64,000 nt of DNA from Streptomyces pristinaespiralis (GTDB lineage Bacteria > Actinomycetota > Actinomycetes > Streptomycetales > Streptomycetaceae): the NCBI RefSeq assembly GCF_001278075.1, contig NZ_CP011340.1, positions 3,968,001 to 4,032,000 on the forward strand, written 5' to 3'. Positions 18,634-29,081 of the stretch are shown here, in pieces. The first letter of the stretch is position 1. Every line of letters begins with the position of its first letter. Below the pieces are notes generated by a model that was given only the letters and a program-made list of their open reading frames with translations, ran no database searches and had not been told where the DNA came from. Both the position numbers and the translations under genes were made by a program.

Positions 18634-19229
18634 ACCAGGCAGCGAGCGACCCGACCGTGCAGCCGGTGCCGGCGTCCGTCACGGAACAGGTCGATGCGGC
18701 CGATGTCACCTTGTCCAACCCGAAGGACGCCGTGCTCTCCCTCGGCTCCAACCTCGGAAACCGCCTGGAAACCCTCCAGGGCGCCATCGACGCCCTCGAG
18801 GACACTCCCGGCCTCCGGGTGAAGGCGGTGTCCCCCGTGTACGAGACGGAGCCGTGGGGCGTCGCCCCGGGCAGCCAGCCGTCGTACTTCAACGCGGTGG
18901 TCGTGATCAGGACGACCCTGCCGCCGTCCTCGCTCCTGGAGCGCGGCCAGGCCATCGAGGAGGCGTTCGACCGCGTCCGCGACGAGCGCTGGGGCCCGCG
19001 CACCATCGACGTCGACATCGTGGCCTACGCGGACGTCGTGTCCGACGATCCGGCCCTCACCCTGCCGCACCCGCGCGCCCATCAGCGTGCCTTCGTACTC
19101 GCCCCGTGGCACGACGTGCAGCCGGAGGCGCAGCTGCCCGGCCGCGGCGCCGTGGCCGAGCTGCTGGCCGGTGTCGGCGCCGGCGGCGTCCAGCCGCGCG
19201 GCGACCTGGAACTGCGGCTGCCCGAGTAG
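18630..19229 (+). CDS. folK: 2-amino-4-hydroxy-6-hydroxymethyldihydropteridine pyrophosphokinase
   Basis: 199 residues. Pyrophosphorylates hydroxymethyl-dihydropterin, supplying the FolP substrate. Motifs are LSLGSNLGNRLETL, YETEPWG, YFNAVV and the signature RWGPRTIDVDIV followed by LPHPRAHQRAFVL. An N-terminal extension of about 35 residues, rich in Pro/Val/Ala, precedes the conserved domain. ATG 18630 overlaps folB's stop. With folB, folP and the nearby folE this gives most of the pterin branch within 5 kb. Confidence 0.96.
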   Translation: MNQAASDPTVQPVPASVTEQVDAADVTLSNPKDAVLSLGSNLGNRLETLQGAIDALEDTPGLRVKAVSPVYETEPWGVAPGSQPSYFNAVVVIRTTLPPSSLLERGQAIEEAFDRVRDERWGPRTIDVDIVAYADVVSDDPALTLPHPRAHQRAFVLAPWHDVQPEAQLPGRGAVAELLAGVGAGGVQPRGDLELRLPE

Positions 19230-19306
19230 TCGTTAGGCTCGTACGGAACGATCTCCCCCGGCGGGGTCGGCGGGTCAGGAACGACAGGCGAAGGGCGGCT
19301 TTCTCG

Positions 19307-19795
19307 GTGAAGCAACTACGGCTCGGTGTGCTGGCCGGTCTCTTCGCCGTGGCAGGCGTCCTCTCGTGGGGCGGCGCCCGCCTGTGGGACTCGCTCGGCA
19401 CGCTGCCGAGCGTGCCGCTGGCCGCGCCGATCGTGCTCGCCGCGATCGCCGTCGTCCTCGCCGCGACCGCGCTCTCGCTGCGCGCCCGCCTGCGCGCCCA
19501 GCGCGAACGCCGGCCGGGCGCCAAGGGTGTCGAGCCGCTGATGGCCGCGCGCGCGGTGGTCTTCGGCCAGGCGAGCGCCCTGGTGGCGGCCCTGGTCAGC
19601 GGCATGTACGGCGGCACGGGCGTGTTCCTGCTGGGCTCCCTCGACGTCCCGGCCCGCCGCGACCAGGCGATCTACGCCGGTTTCGCGGTGGTGACCGGCA
19701 TCGCCGTGATCGCCGCCGCCGTCTTCCTGGAGCGGGTCTGCAAGCTCCCTGAGGACGGCGACGACGAGAACGGCGGCGGCGCCGCCAGGGCCTGA
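19307..19795 (+). CDS. DUF3180 family membrane protein
   Basis: 162 residues with four predicted membrane helices (roughly 5-25, 38-58, 84-106, 118-140) and a short charged C-terminal tail. This arrangement, right after folK, is the actinobacterial DUF3180 family. The GTG at 19307 gives a helix starting at residue 5; the ribosome site is weak. 77 bp separate it from folK, so it may share the transcript. Function unknown. Confidence 0.85.
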   Translation: MKQLRLGVLAGLFAVAGVLSWGGARLWDSLGTLPSVPLAAPIVLAAIAVVLAATALSLRARLRAQRERRPGAKGVEPLMAARAVVFGQASALVAALVSGMYGGTGVFLLGSLDVPARRDQAIYAGFAVVTGIAVIAAAVFLERVCKLPEDGDDENGGGAARA

Positions 19796-19835
19796 CCCCG
19801 ATCCGCGAGGCCGGTCCGAGCGGCCGGCCGTCGGG

Positions 19836-20831
19836 TCAGAGCAGCGTGCCGCCCTCCACCTCGGTGGACGACAGGATCGCCGTGAGCCGCTCGAGCACCT
19901 CGCCCGGCAGCTTCACCCGCCCCGCCGCCAGGTTCTCCTCGATGTGCGCGGGCGTCCGGCTGCCCGGGATCGGGACCACGTGCTCGTCCTGGTGCAGCAG
20001 CCATGCCAGCGCCAGCTGGGCGGGCGTGATCGACAGCTCGGCCGCGATGCCGCGGACCGGCGCGAAGCGGTCGTTGTTGGCCTTGAGGGCGGCGGCGGCG
20101 AAACGCGGTGCGTTCTGCCGGAAGTCGCCCTCCTTTACCTCGCTGACGGCGCCGCTGAGGAATCCGCTGCCCAGCGGGGACCACGGGACGATGCCCACGC
20201 CCAGCTCCCGTGCGGCCGCCAGCAGCTCCGGGTCGATCGGCCGCCACATCGACCATTCGGTCTGCACGGCCGCCACCGGGTGCACGGCATGCGCGGCACG
20301 CAGCTGCCCGGCCGTCACGTTGGACAGGCCGAGGTGCAGGACGAGGCCGTCCGCGATCAGCTCGGCGACCGCGCCGACGGTGTCCTCCAGCGGCACCTGC
20401 GGGTCCGGGAAGTGCGGGTAGTACAGGTCGATCCGGTCCGTGCCGAGGCCGCGCAGGCTCGCCTCCGCGTAGCCGCGGACATGTTCCGGCGCGGCGTTGA
20501 CGGCCAGCTCGCCGAAGGCGAAGCCGACGGGGAACGGATGCGGTTCGACACCGTCCGGCAGCCGGAAGCCGAACTTCGTGGCGATGGCGATCTCGTCCCG
20601 CCTGCCCCGCAGGGCCCTGCCGATGAGCTGCTCGTTGTGGCCGTCGGTTCCGTAGCCGTCGGACGTGTCGATGAACGTGGCGCCGGCGTCGAGCGCGGCG
20701 AGCAGTGCCCGCTCGCCGCGCTCGTCGTCGATCTCTCCGTACACACCGGGGGAAAGGACCATCGCGCCGAAGCCGAGTGCGGAGACCTCGAGGTCGCCGA
20801 GGCGGCGCGTGGGCAGCAGTTGTTCGGTCAT
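19836..20831 (-). CDS. Aldo/keto reductase
   Basis: 331 residues, NADPH-dependent TIM-barrel oxidoreductase family. The catalytic tetrad is readable: D in FIDTSDGYG, the tyrosine of GYG, K in IATKFGFR, and a histidine region around LHLGLSNV. The C-terminus has the cofactor-binding VPIPGSRTPAHIEENL. ATG 20831 follows AAGGA by about 8 nt. It lies 77 nt downstream of folE on the same strand, possibly co-transcribed. Most like the general aldo/keto reductases acting on small carbonyls; substrate unassigned. Confidence 0.92.
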   Translation of the reverse strand: MTEQLLPTRRLGDLEVSALGFGAMVLSPGVYGEIDDERGERALLAALDAGATFIDTSDGYGTDGHNEQLIGRALRGRRDEIAIATKFGFRLPDGVEPHPFPVGFAFGELAVNAAPEHVRGYAEASLRGLGTDRIDLYYPHFPDPQVPLEDTVGAVAELIADGLVLHLGLSNVTAGQLRAAHAVHPVAAVQTEWSMWRPIDPELLAAARELGVGIVPWSPLGSGFLSGAVSEVKEGDFRQNAPRFAAAALKANNDRFAPVRGIAAELSITPAQLALAWLLHQDEHVVPIPGSRTPAHIEENLAAGRVKLPGEVLERLTAILSSTEVEGGTLL

Positions 20832-20908
20832 ACGACCGATCCTTACAGCAACTCCCGTCTGCCACCGCGAAGTTGACGAAGAACGCGGGTCCTGTCCGGA
20901 GTGTGGGA

Positions 20909-21514
20909 TCAGTGCGCCATGATCAGGCTCATCGCCTCGTTGCGCGTCGCGGGGTCGCGCAGCTGACCGCGGACCGCCGAGGTGATCGTCTTGGCGCCGG
21001 GCTTGCGGATACCGCGCATCGACATGCACATGTGCTCGCACTCGACGACGACGATGACGCCCCGCGGCTCCAGGATCTCCATCAGCGAGTCGGCGATCTG
21101 GGTGGTCATCCGCTCCTGCACCTGCGGCCGGCGCGCGAAGACGTCCACCAGCCGGGCCAGCTTGGAAAGACCGGTGATCTTCCCCGTGGTCGACGGGATG
21201 TAGCCGACGTGCGCCACGCCCCTGAACGGCACCAGGTGGTGCTCACACGTCGAGTACACCTCGATGTCCTTGACGAGCACCATCTCGTCGTGACCGATGT
21301 CGAACGTCGTCGTCAGCACGTCCTCCGGCTGCTGCCACAGGCCGGCGAATATCTCCCTGTACGCCCGCGCCACGCGTGCGGGCGTCTCACGCAGCCCCTC
21401 ACGGTCCGGGTCCTCGCCGACCGCGATGAGCAGTTCGCGAACGGCGTTCTCCGCCCGCTTCTCGTCGAACTCGGCGAGATAACCCTCGCCGTCCAGCGTC
21501 ACCGGGTCGGTCAT
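20909..21514 (-). CDS. folE: GTP cyclohydrolase I
   Basis: 201 residues. First step of pterin synthesis: GTP to 7,8-dihydroneopterin triphosphate. Zinc ligands fit C and H in [12 protein letters not shown] and the later C in [19 protein letters not shown] and the [23 protein letters not shown] stretch (quoted in part) mark the active site. ATG 21514 ([11 protein letters not shown]) is used; the upstream in-frame extension reads into the ftsH terminator hairpin and is unlikely. Separated from ftsH by a strong hairpin, so folE likely has its own promoter or depends on read-through. Confidence 0.97.
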   Translation of the reverse strand: MTDPVTLDGEGYLAEFDEKRAENAVRELLIAVGEDPDREGLRETPARVARAYREIFAGLWQQPEDVLTTTFDIGHDEMVLVKDIEVYSTCEHHLVPFRGVAHVGYIPSTTGKITGLSKLARLVDVFARRPQVQERMTTQIADSLMEILEPRGVIVVVECEHMCMSMRGIRKPGAKTITSAVRGQLRDPATRNEAMSLIMAH

Positions 21515-21552
21515 CTGTGCCTCGTTCCTCTGCTCCGACGTGGCGCGAAAAC

Positions 21553-21594
21553 AACGCCGCACCTCCCAGGCTAGAACCTGGGAGGTGCGGCGTT
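21553..21594 (-). terminator. Strong intrinsic terminator hairpin after ftsH
   Basis: A perfect 18-bp inverted repeat (AACGCCGCACCTCCCAGG and its complement) around a 6-nt loop. Read on the minus strand it is followed by GTTTTCG, a short U-run. It sits 40 nt past the ftsH stop and just upstream of folE. A second smaller hairpin (CCGGGGCC/GGCCCCGG, 21599-21617) is adjacent. Confidence 0.85.
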
Positions 21595-21634
21595 CATTCC
21601 GGGGCCGTCGGCCCCGGGGTGGCGAATGCCCTGG

Positions 21635-23677
21635 TCAGGCCTCCGGACGCTCCTCCGGGACCGGCTCGGCGGGCGCCTTGGTGACATCGGTCACCGTGGT
21701 CGCCGTGGCCGAGGCCGACGTCGCACCGTTCGCGGCGCCGTTGGTCAGGGCCAGCTCCTTGGGCGAGAGCACCGGCGGACGGGTGGACGGCGTACGCCGC
21801 GAGGAGCCGGTCCACGCCGGGCGGGCCGGGCGCTTCACGATCGGCGCGAAGATCTCCGCGATCTCCTCCTTGCCGAGCGTCTCCTTCTCCAGCAGCTGGA
21901 GGACCAGGTTGTCGAGGACGTCGCGGTTCTCGACGAGGATCTCCCAGGCCTCGTTGTGCGCGGTCTCGATGAGCTTCTTGACCTCTTCGTCGACCAGCGC
22001 CGCGACCTCTTCCGAGTAGTCGCGCGGGTGGGACATCTCGCGGCCCAGGAACGGCTCGGTGTTGTCACCGCCGAACTTGATCGCGCCCAGCCGCTCCGTC
22101 ATGCCGTACTGCGTGACCATGGCACGGGCCGTGGCGGTGGCCTTCTCGATGTCGTTCGCCGCACCCGTGGTCGGGTCGTGGAAGACGAGCTCCTCGGCCG
22201 CACGCCCGCCCAGCATGTACGCGAGCTGGTCGAGCATCTCGTTGCGGGTGGTCGAGTACTTGTCCTCTTCCGGGAGCACCATCGTGTAGCCGAGGGCGCG
22301 GCCCCGGGACAGGATGGTGATCTTGTGGACCGGGTCGGAGTTGGGTGAAGCCGCCGCGACCAGGGCGTGACCGCCCTCGTGGTACGCGGTGATCTTCTTC
22401 TCCTTGTCGGACATGATCCGGGTCCGCTTCTGCGGGCCGGCCACGACACGGTCGATCGCCTCGTCCAGCGCGTGGTTGTCGATCAGCTTCTTGTCGCTGC
22501 GCGCGGTCAGCAGCGCTGCTTCGTTCAGCACGTTCGACAGGTCGGCACCGGTGAAGCCGGGCGTGCGCCGGGCGACGGCGCCCAGGTCCACGTCCGGAGC
22601 GACCGGCTTGCCCTTCTGGTGGACCTTGAGGATCTCCAGACGGCCCTGCATGTCCGGACGGTCGACCGCGATCTGCCGGTCGAAGCGGCCCGGGCGCAGC
22701 AGCGCCGGGTCGAGGATGTCGGGCCGGTTGGTGGCGGCGATCAGGATGACGCCGCCCTTCACGTCGAAGCCGTCCATCTCGACGAGCAGCTGGTTCAGCG
22801 TCTGCTCGCGCTCGTCGTGGCCACCGCCCAGACCCGCACCGCGGTGCCGGCCGACGGCGTCGATCTCGTCGACGAAGACGATCGCCGGGGCGTTCGCCTT
22901 GGCCTGCTCGAAGAGGTCACGGACCCGGGAGGCACCGACACCGACGAACATCTCGACGAAGTCGGAACCGGAGATCGAGTAGAACGGGACGCCCGCCTCG
23001 CCGGCGACGGCGCGTGCGAGCAGCGTCTTACCCGTACCGGGCGGGCCGTAGAGCAGCACGCCCTTCGGGATCTTGGCGCCCACGGCCTGGAACTTGGCCG
23101 GCTCCTGGAGGAACTCCTTGATCTCGTGGAGCTCCTCGACGGCCTCGTCGGACCCCGCCACGTCGGCGAAGGTCGTCTTCGGGGTGTCCTTGGTGATCAG
23201 CTTGGCCTTGGACTTCCCGAAGTTCATGACCCGGGAGCCGCCGCCCTGCATCTGGTTCATCAGGAACAGGAAGACCACGACGATCAGCACGAAGGGCAGC
23301 AGGGAGAGCAGGACCGAGACGAACGGGCTCTGCTTCGACGGCGAGACCGTGTAACCGTCCTCGATCTCACCGGCCTGGAACTTCTCCTGCAGCTTGTCGG
23401 CCAGGTCGGCACCCTGGGTGCCGATGTAGCTGGCCTGCACCTTGCTGCTGTTGTCGACCTTCTGGTCCTTCTTGAGCTCGATCTTGATGATCTGCTCGTC
23501 ACCAGTGGTGAGTTTTGCCTGCTTGACCTGGTTCTTGTCGATCGCCTGGACGACCTCGCCGGTGTCCACCGTCTTGTAGCCACCGGACGAGCCGACGACC
23601 TGCATCAGCACGACCACGGCGAGGACGGCCAGCACGATCCACATGACCGGCCCACGGAAGTATCGCTTCACGTCCAT
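21635..23677 (-). CDS. ftsH: ATP-dependent zinc metalloprotease FtsH
   Basis: 680 residues, membrane-bound AAA+ protease for quality control of membrane and short-lived proteins. Helix 1 is about residues 11-28 and helix 2 about 119-140, flanking the extracytoplasmic domain. Walker A GPPGTGKT is at 211-218, Walker B IVFVDEID near 267-273, and the zinc site HEGGH at 433-437. The last 60 residues are Pro/Ala/Thr-rich, beyond the catalytic domain, as in other actinobacterial FtsH. Precedes folE, from which it is insulated by an 18-bp hairpin; hpt and tilS lie upstream on the same strand. Confidence 0.98.
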   Translation of the reverse strand: MDVKRYFRGPVMWIVLAVLAVVVLMQVVGSSGGYKTVDTGEVVQAIDKNQVKQAKLTTGDEQIIKIELKKDQKVDNSSKVQASYIGTQGADLADKLQEKFQAGEIEDGYTVSPSKQSPFVSVLLSLLPFVLIVVVFLFLMNQMQGGGSRVMNFGKSKAKLITKDTPKTTFADVAGSDEAVEELHEIKEFLQEPAKFQAVGAKIPKGVLLYGPPGTGKTLLARAVAGEAGVPFYSISGSDFVEMFVGVGASRVRDLFEQAKANAPAIVFVDEIDAVGRHRGAGLGGGHDEREQTLNQLLVEMDGFDVKGGVILIAATNRPDILDPALLRPGRFDRQIAVDRPDMQGRLEILKVHQKGKPVAPDVDLGAVARRTPGFTGADLSNVLNEAALLTARSDKKLIDNHALDEAIDRVVAGPQKRTRIMSDKEKKITAYHEGGHALVAAASPNSDPVHKITILSRGRALGYTMVLPEEDKYSTTRNEMLDQLAYMLGGRAAEELVFHDPTTGAANDIEKATATARAMVTQYGMTERLGAIKFGGDNTEPFLGREMSHPRDYSEEVAALVDEEVKKLIETAHNEAWEILVENRDVLDNLVLQLLEKETLGKEEIAEIFAPIVKRPARPAWTGSSRRTPSTRPPVLSPKELALTNGAANGATSASATATTVTDVTKAPAEPVPEERPEA

Positions 23678-23839
23678 CCATACGGGGCGGTGTCGCCCCG
23701 TCCCTCCTGCCCGTAGGTAAATGCTGCTGTGAGAAAAGACAACTGTTCTTCGGACGGTACCTCAGCATCGACGCCGAAGACCGCCTTCCCCTGCTCCAAC
23801 GGCGAAAAGGCGGGCTTGGTTCCCCGGCGTGCCGACGAC

Positions 23840-24394
23840 TCAGCCTCCGTAGACGTGCGGAGCCAGTGTGCCGACGAACGGGAGGTTCCGGTACTTCTCC
23901 GCGTAATCGAGGCCGTATCCGATGACGAACTCGTTCGGGATGTCGAATCCGATCCACTTCACGTCGATCGCGACCTTGGCCGCGTCCGGCTTGCGCAGCA
24001 GGGTGCAGACCTCGAGTGAGGCCGGCTCCCTGGAGCCCAGGTTCGACAGCAGCCACGACAGGGTCAGCCCCGAGTCGATGATGTCCTCGACGATCAGGAC
24101 GTGCTTGCCCTTGATGTCGGTGTCCAGGTCCTTGAGGATGCGGACCACACCGGACGACTGGGTGCCGGCGCCGTACGAGGACACCGCCATCCAGTCCATC
24201 GTGACGGGGGTGGACAGCGCGCGCGCCAGGTCCGCCATCACCATCACCGCGCCCTTGAGGACTCCGACGATGAGGAGGTCCTTGCCCGCGTACTCCGCGT
24301 CGATCTTCGCGGCCAGCTCGACGAGCTTCGCGTCGATCTCTTCCTTGGTGATGAGCACCGACTGAAGGTCGGTGCCCATGTCCTTCTCGTTCAC
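23840..24394 (-). CDS. hpt: Hypoxanthine phosphoribosyltransferase
   Basis: 184 residues. Purine salvage: transfers ribose-5-phosphate from PRPP to hypoxanthine/guanine. The PRPP loop is [18 protein letters not shown], with [16 protein letters not shown] upstream and [17 protein letters not shown] near the end, the base-binding region. The GTG at 24394 (VNEKDMG) is chosen; an ATG five codons later (24379) is possible. It starts 24 nt after the tilS stop, the usual tilS-hpt-ftsH arrangement. Confidence 0.96.
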   Translation of the reverse strand: MNEKDMGTDLQSVLITKEEIDAKLVELAAKIDAEYAGKDLLIVGVLKGAVMVMADLARALSTPVTMDWMAVSSYGAGTQSSGVVRILKDLDTDIKGKHVLIVEDIIDSGLTLSWLLSNLGSREPASLEVCTLLRKPDAAKVAIDVKWIGFDIPNEFVIGYGLDYAEKYRNLPFVGTLAPHVYGG

Positions 24395-24417
24395 CCGCGT
24401 CGCTTTCTCTCGGCGGT

Positions 24418-25461
24418 TCAGCCTTGCCGAATGACCAGTCTGCCACCCTGGCGTCGCGCTTCGACCCGGCCGGGCAGGTTGATGGCGCCCTGACCGCGCC
24501 ATCCGGTGATGAGACGGTCGACTTCCTCGACGTGCCGGGCGAAGAGCGATCCGGCGGGCGCACCGGCCTCGATCACGGCCCTGCGCAGCACCCGGCGGCG
24601 CACGGCGGGCGGCAGGACGTAGAGCTTGGCGCATTCCAGCCGGCCGCTCTCGTCCCGCACGGAGGACTCCACGTCGGCGGCCCAGCTGTCGAGGGCGTCG
24701 GCGTCGTCGCGGGAGAGCTGGGCGGTGCGGGCCAGGGCCTCGACGACTCCCTTGCCGAGCGCCTTCTCCAGGGCGGGCAGCCCTTCGTGACGCAGCCGGG
24801 AGCGGGTGTAGGCGGGGTCGGCGTTGTGCGGGTCGTCCCACACGGGCAGCGACTGGACCATGCAGGCCTTGCGGGCGGTCTGCCGGTCGATGTGGAGGAA
24901 GGGCCGGCGGTAGCGGCCGGCGGTCCCCGACACGGCGGCCATCCCGGACAGCGAGCGGATGCCGGAGCCTCTGGCGAGTCCGAGCAGGACGGTCTCCGCC
25001 TGGTCGTCGCGGGTGTGGCCGAGCAGCACGGCAGCGGCCCCGTGGCGCTCGGCGGCGTCGTCCAGGGCGGCGTAGCGGGCGTCACGGGCCGCGGCCTCGG
25101 GGCCGCCCTCGCGGCCGACCCGGACGGCGATGGCCTCGACGGGGTCCAGGTGCATCGCGGTGAGGCGTGCGACGACCTCTGCGGCGCGCATGCCGGAGCC
25201 GTCCTGGAGGCCGTGGTCGACGGTGATGCCACCGGCCCGGACGGAAAGTTTGCGGGCCTCGAAGGCGAGGGCGGAGGCGAGCGCCATGGAATCCGCGCCG
25301 CCGGAGCACGCCACGAGGACGAGCGGGGGCTCGCCCGCGGGCGCCGGGCCCGGGGCGGAGTGCGCGAAGCGTGCGGCTTTTGCTGTCTGGTCGGTGAGGA
25401 CGTCGTGGAGTACGCGGCGGACCGCCAGGCGTATCGCCGCGACCGCAGGATGGGGACCCAT
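24418..25461 (-). CDS. tilS: tRNA(Ile)-lysidine synthetase
   Basis: 347 residues. Adds lysine to C34 of the CAU-anticodon tRNA-Ile so that it reads AUA. The N-type ATP pyrophosphatase P-loop is SGGADS (53-58), followed by [12 protein letters not shown] and [17 protein letters not shown]. The C-terminal tRNA-recognition part is short, as in actinobacteria. ATG 25461 (MGPHPAV) is used; the upstream open frame lacks a better site. Co-directional with hpt. Confidence 0.95.
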   Translation of the reverse strand: MGPHPAVAAIRLAVRRVLHDVLTDQTAKAARFAHSAPGPAPAGEPPLVLVACSGGADSMALASALAFEARKLSVRAGGITVDHGLQDGSGMRAAEVVARLTAMHLDPVEAIAVRVGREGGPEAAARDARYAALDDAAERHGAAAVLLGHTRDDQAETVLLGLARGSGIRSLSGMAAVSGTAGRYRRPFLHIDRQTARKACMVQSLPVWDDPHNADPAYTRSRLRHEGLPALEKALGKGVVEALARTAQLSRDDADALDSWAADVESSVRDESGRLECAKLYVLPPAVRRRVLRRAVIEAGAPAGSLFARHVEEVDRLITGWRGQGAINLPGRVEARRQGGRLVIRQG

Positions 25462-25697
25462 GTCCGGTGCCCTTCGTGAACGGTTCGGGGGTGGGGTGAC
25501 TCGGTCGAGTCGGACGATCGGGACGGCCACAGGACGAGGACCGCCACTCCGAGAGCAGTCACTCAGAGTGCGTCGATGGTGACAGAACCGAGCCAATACC
25601 CGAGCATTGCACGCCTATCCACAGCCCACGGTCCCTCGGACGGGTGATTGGAGGGGCGCCCTTTCGCCGATGCCCGCCTGTCTTTCGCGACTCTCCT

Positions 25698-26846
25698 CTA
25701 TGGCGCGCCCTCCCCCTTGCGGTGCACCCTCGCGACCCAGTCGGCCGGTTTGGCGATCTCCGCCTTGGTGGGGAGCGTGTTCGGTGAGGTCCATACGCGG
25801 TTGAAGCCCTCCATCCCCACCTCCTCCACCACGGCCCGCACGAAGCGCTCGCCGTCGCGGTACTGGCGCAGCTTGGCATCGAGCCCCAGAAGCTTGCGCA
25901 GCGCGAGGTCCAGCCGGCTCGCGCCACGTGCCCTGCGCTGCTGGAACTTCTCCCTGATCTCCGCGACCGACGGCACCACGGCCGGGCCGACGCCGTCCAT
26001 CACGAAGTCGGCGTGGCCCTCCAGCAGGGACATCACCGCGGTCAGGCGGCCGAGGATCTCGCGCTGGGCGGGGGTCTGCACGAGCTCGACGATGGAGCGC
26101 CCGTCCTCGTCCTCCTCGCCCTCCGGGCGTGCTCCGACGAGCGACTGCGCGGCCTCCCGGAACCGCTCGAGGACGGTCATCGGATCCATCTCGGTCTCGC
26201 TGAGAAACGACTGGATCTCGCCCTCGAGGTGGTCGCGCAGCCAGGGCACGCCGGTGAACTGGGTCCGGTGGGTCTCCTCGTGGAGGCAGACCCAGAGCCG
26301 GAAGTCGTGCGGCTCCACTTCCAGTTCACGTTCGACATGGACGATGTTGGGCGCGACCAGCAGCAGTCGTCCGCCGCCGTTGCCCGCCCCGGGGTCTCCG
26401 GCGGGCAGGTCGCGGCCGGCCGGCGCGAAGGTCTCGTACTGTCCGAGCACCCGCGAGGCCAGGAACGACAGCAGCATGCCGACCTCGACGCCGGTCACCT
26501 TGCCGCCCACGGCGCCGAGCACCGCGCCGCCGGCGGTGCCGGAGCGCCGCTCCTGCATCTTGTCCAGCAGCGGGCGCAGCAGTTCGCGGAAGCCGGCGAC
26601 GTTCGCCTTGATCCAGCCGGCCCGGTCCACCACGAGGACCGGGGTGTCCCGTGGCCGGGCTCCCTCCGGGATCATCCGGGTGAACTCCCGGACGTGCTCC
26701 TCCGAGGCCTTGGCGTGGCGGCGCAGCTCGGCGACGACGGCACGCGCCTCGTCCCGGCTCACGTCGGGCCCCGGCCGCACGAAGCGGGTCGCGGTCGCCA
26801 CGGCGAGGTTCCAGTCGACCATCTCGGCACCACCGATGCTCGTCAT
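25698..26846 (-). CDS. DUF2342 zinc-dependent metalloprotease-like protein
   Basis: 382 residues of the actinobacterial DUF2342 family. The predicted zinc site is HEETHR, within [13 protein letters not shown]; a downstream [12 protein letters not shown] probably supplies the third ligand. No signal peptide is seen, so it is likely cytosolic. It lies in the fixed order dacB-DUF2342-tilS-hpt-ftsH on the minus strand. Family members are annotated as proteases mainly from the HExxH motif; the biological substrate is unknown. Confidence 0.88.
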   Translation of the reverse strand: MTSIGGAEMVDWNLAVATATRFVRPGPDVSRDEARAVVAELRRHAKASEEHVREFTRMIPEGARPRDTPVLVVDRAGWIKANVAGFRELLRPLLDKMQERRSGTAGGAVLGAVGGKVTGVEVGMLLSFLASRVLGQYETFAPAGRDLPAGDPGAGNGGGRLLLVAPNIVHVERELEVEPHDFRLWVCLHEETHRTQFTGVPWLRDHLEGEIQSFLSETEMDPMTVLERFREAAQSLVGARPEGEEDEDGRSIVELVQTPAQREILGRLTAVMSLLEGHADFVMDGVGPAVVPSVAEIREKFQQRRARGASRLDLALRKLLGLDAKLRQYRDGERFVRAVVEEVGMEGFNRVWTSPNTLPTKAEIAKPADWVARVHRKGEGAP

Positions 26847-26931
26847 GCGTCAACCGTACGTTCTCGGCCCCGGCCGCGGAGAGGTGTTGTCGCCCGCCGA
26901 TCGGTCCCCCGGCCGGTTCGGGCCCCCGCCG

Positions 26932-28353
26932 TCACGACACCAGGGCGGCCGCCAGCCGGTCGAGAGCGGGCTGCGCCTCGTAGGGGGAGGGTGTGTCCGC
27001 GGCGAGGAACGCGAAGCCGAGGAGTCGGCCGCCCGGGGCAACGACGGTGCCGGCGAGGGAGTTGATCCCGGTGAGGGTGCCCGTCTTGGCGCGGACGAGG
27101 CCGGTGCCGGCGGATGTGTCGGAGTAGCGGTCCTCCAGAGTGCCGCTGAACCCCGCGACGGGCAGTCCGGTGAGGATCGGCCGCAGCTCGGGGTGCGCGG
27201 CGTCCGCTGCCCGCGCAAGAACGGTCGTCAGCAGCGCCGCCGACACCTTGTCACGGCGGTTCAGCCCGCTGCCGTCGGCGAACCGGGTCCCGGCCAGCGG
27301 CAGCTGGAGGCGGCGGAGCTGCTTGGTCACGGCCCGTTCCGCTCCGGCGAAGGACGGCTGGTCGCCGGTGGCGACGGCGGTCTGGCGGGCGAGCGACTCC
27401 GCGATGTCGTTGTCGCTGTCGGTCAGCATCCGCTCGACCACGGACGACAGGGGTGCGGAGAGGACCTGCGCGAGAGGGACGGCCTCGGCCGCCGCCCGCC
27501 CGGGGGCGGGCGGCGAGGTGAGGATCCCGCGCTCCGAGAGCTGCTCGCGGAAGACCCGGGCCGCTTCGGCGGCCGGATCGGCGCTGCGGGTGGCGGGCCC
27601 CCGCGTCCCTTCGTCGAGCCGGCCCTGTCCGACCATCAGGGCGGTGACCGGGGCGATGTTGTCGTTGGGGCCGATGGGGTGCAGGACCGGGCCCCGGTAG
27701 AGCGAGGCGTCGTAGGCGAGCCGGACCGTGGCGGCCCGGGCGCCCTTCTTCGGGTCCGCCCGGCGCTCACGCAGGGCGCTCGCGGTCAGGTCGGCCAGTT
27801 CGGCGAGACGGGCCCGGTCGAGGGTCGCGTCGCCGCCTCCGACCAGCGTGATCGTGTCGGCGCCCGGAGCGGCGACCACCGTGGTGGGGATGCGGTGGTC
27901 CGGTCCGAGTGCGGTGAGCGCCGCGGCGGCTGTGGCGATCTTGACGGTGGACGCCGGGACCATGGGGGCCTCGGCCCGCTTCCCGTACAGCCGCTCGCCG
28001 GTGGTCAGGTCGATGACGCAGACGGCGGGCGCCGGTCCGAGACCGGAGTCGGCCAGCAGCGGGCCGAGGGTCCGGGCCAGGCCGCCCTTGCCGGCCGGGT
28101 CCTCGGCGGACACGGTCCGGGGGCCGCCGAGGGCCTCGAGCACCGAGCCGGCGGAGGGCGCCGGTGCGGGGCGCCTCGGTGCGGGCGGTTCGTGATGTGC
28201 GCCACCCGCGGGGCCGTGGGCAGCCACCCGCTGCCTCTCGGCCTTACGCTGACCGGAGTCCCAAGGTCCCGCCGCGGCCACCGCCCCGGCGGCGAGGGTG
28301 AGGCCGACCACGGCAGCACCTGCAGCGAGCTGCCACGTCCTGACCTTCGGCAC
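26932..28353 (-). CDS. dacB: D-alanyl-D-alanine carboxypeptidase/endopeptidase (peptidase S13, PBP4 type)
   Basis: About 473 residues, exported serine peptidase trimming peptidoglycan peptides. An N-terminal hydrophobic helix (about 8-28) is followed by a Pro/Ala linker. Active-site motifs are SxxK as S135-T-V-K138 (VPASTVKIA), SxN in TDSDNDIAE, and KTG in [12 protein letters not shown] 28353 is chosen because an AAGGGG ribosome site precedes it; an ATG at 28383 would add ten residues. Divergent from ppa across 96 bp. Confidence 0.92.
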   Translation of the reverse strand: MPKVRTWQLAAGAAVVGLTLAAGAVAAAGPWDSGQRKAERQRVAAHGPAGGAHHEPPAPRRPAPAPSAGSVLEALGGPRTVSAEDPAGKGGLARTLGPLLADSGLGPAPAVCVIDLTTGERLYGKRAEAPMVPASTVKIATAAAALTALGPDHRIPTTVVAAPGADTITLVGGGDATLDRARLAELADLTASALRERRADPKKGARAATVRLAYDASLYRGPVLHPIGPNDNIAPVTALMVGQGRLDEGTRGPATRSADPAAEAARVFREQLSERGILTSPPAPGRAAAEAVPLAQVLSAPLSSVVERMLTDSDNDIAESLARQTAVATGDQPSFAGAERAVTKQLRRLQLPLAGTRFADGSGLNRRDKVSAALLTTVLARAADAAHPELRPILTGLPVAGFSGTLEDRYSDTSAGTGLVRAKTGTLTGINSLAGTVVAPGGRLLGFAFLAADTPSPYEAQPALDRLAAALVS

Positions 28354-28449
28354 CTCGCACCAGCCCCTTTCGCGATCACACATGTGCGTGAGGGACACTT
28401 AATCACCAGTACTGCGTCTTGCTATGTGTTGATCATGGAGGAGCCACCC

Positions 28450-28944
28450 GTGGAGTTCGACGTCACCATCGAGATCCCGAAGGGTTCGCGGAACAAGTAC
28501 GAGGTGGACCACGAGACCGGTCGGATCCGCCTTGACCGTCGACTCTTCACCTCGACCAGCTACCCGGCCGACTACGGCTTCGTGGAGAACACCCTCGGCG
28601 AGGACGGTGACCCGCTGGACGCGCTGGTCATCCTCGACGAGCCGACCTTCCCGGGCTGCCTCATCAAGTGCCGTGCCATCGGCATGTTCCGCATGACGGA
28701 CGAGGCGGGCGGCGACGACAAGCTGCTGTGCGTGCCGGCGTCCGACCCGCGCGTGGAGCACCTGCGGGACATCCACCACGTGTCCGAGTTCGACCGCCTG
28801 GAGATCCAGCACTTCTTCGAGGTCTACAAGGACCTGGAGCCGGGCAAGTCCGTCGAGGGCGCCGACTGGGTCGGCCGCGCCGAGGCCGAGGCCGAGATCG
28901 AGGCTTCCTTCAAGCGCCTCGAGGCGCAGGGCGGCGCGCACTGA
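28450..28944 (+). CDS. ppa: Inorganic pyrophosphatase (family I)
   Basis: 164 residues, cytosolic, hydrolyses PPi and drives biosynthetic reactions. Conserved elements are [18 protein letters not shown], the substrate and Mg site [20 protein letters not shown] and the [10 protein letters not shown] segment. GTG 28450 is preferred over the in-frame ATG at 28435 because the ATGGAGGAG there serves as ribosome site. A strong hairpin follows the stop. Confidence 0.97.
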   Translation: MEFDVTIEIPKGSRNKYEVDHETGRIRLDRRLFTSTSYPADYGFVENTLGEDGDPLDALVILDEPTFPGCLIKCRAIGMFRMTDEAGGDDKLLCVPASDPRVEHLRDIHHVSEFDRLEIQHFFEVYKDLEPGKSVEGADWVGRAEAEAEIEASFKRLEAQGGAH

Positions 28945-28967
28945 CGCCGTACCGCTGACGTACCCCC

Positions 28968-29003
28968 GACGCGGGCGGGACACCTCGGTGTCCCGCCCGC
29001 GTC
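28968..29003 (+). terminator. Intrinsic terminator after ppa
   Basis: A perfect 16-bp inverted repeat (GACGCGGGCGGGACAC and complement) around loop CTCG, followed by GCGTTTCTC, a weak T-run. It lies 24 nt past the ppa stop and ahead of the ThrE-type gene. Confidence 0.85.
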
Positions 29004-29081
29004 GCGTTTCTCCCCATGACCGTGCCCATACTGGGCAGAAGCGCCGGTCAAGGGGCGGTACGAGAGGGAGCGAGGAAACGA

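Noticed and set aside
23781..23823. Possible hpt terminator (CCGCCTT/AAGGCGG)
   Set aside because: Only 7 bp with a loop of about 29 nt; not convincing.
28354..28398. Longer dacB start (ATG 28383 or GTG 28398)
   Set aside because: Would add 10-15 residues before the signal helix without a ribosome site as good as that of GTG 28353.
29016..29081. ATG at 29016 as start of the ThrE-type exporter
   Set aside because: It lies 12 bp after the ppa hairpin and has no ribosome site; GTG 29082 has GAGG at good spacing.
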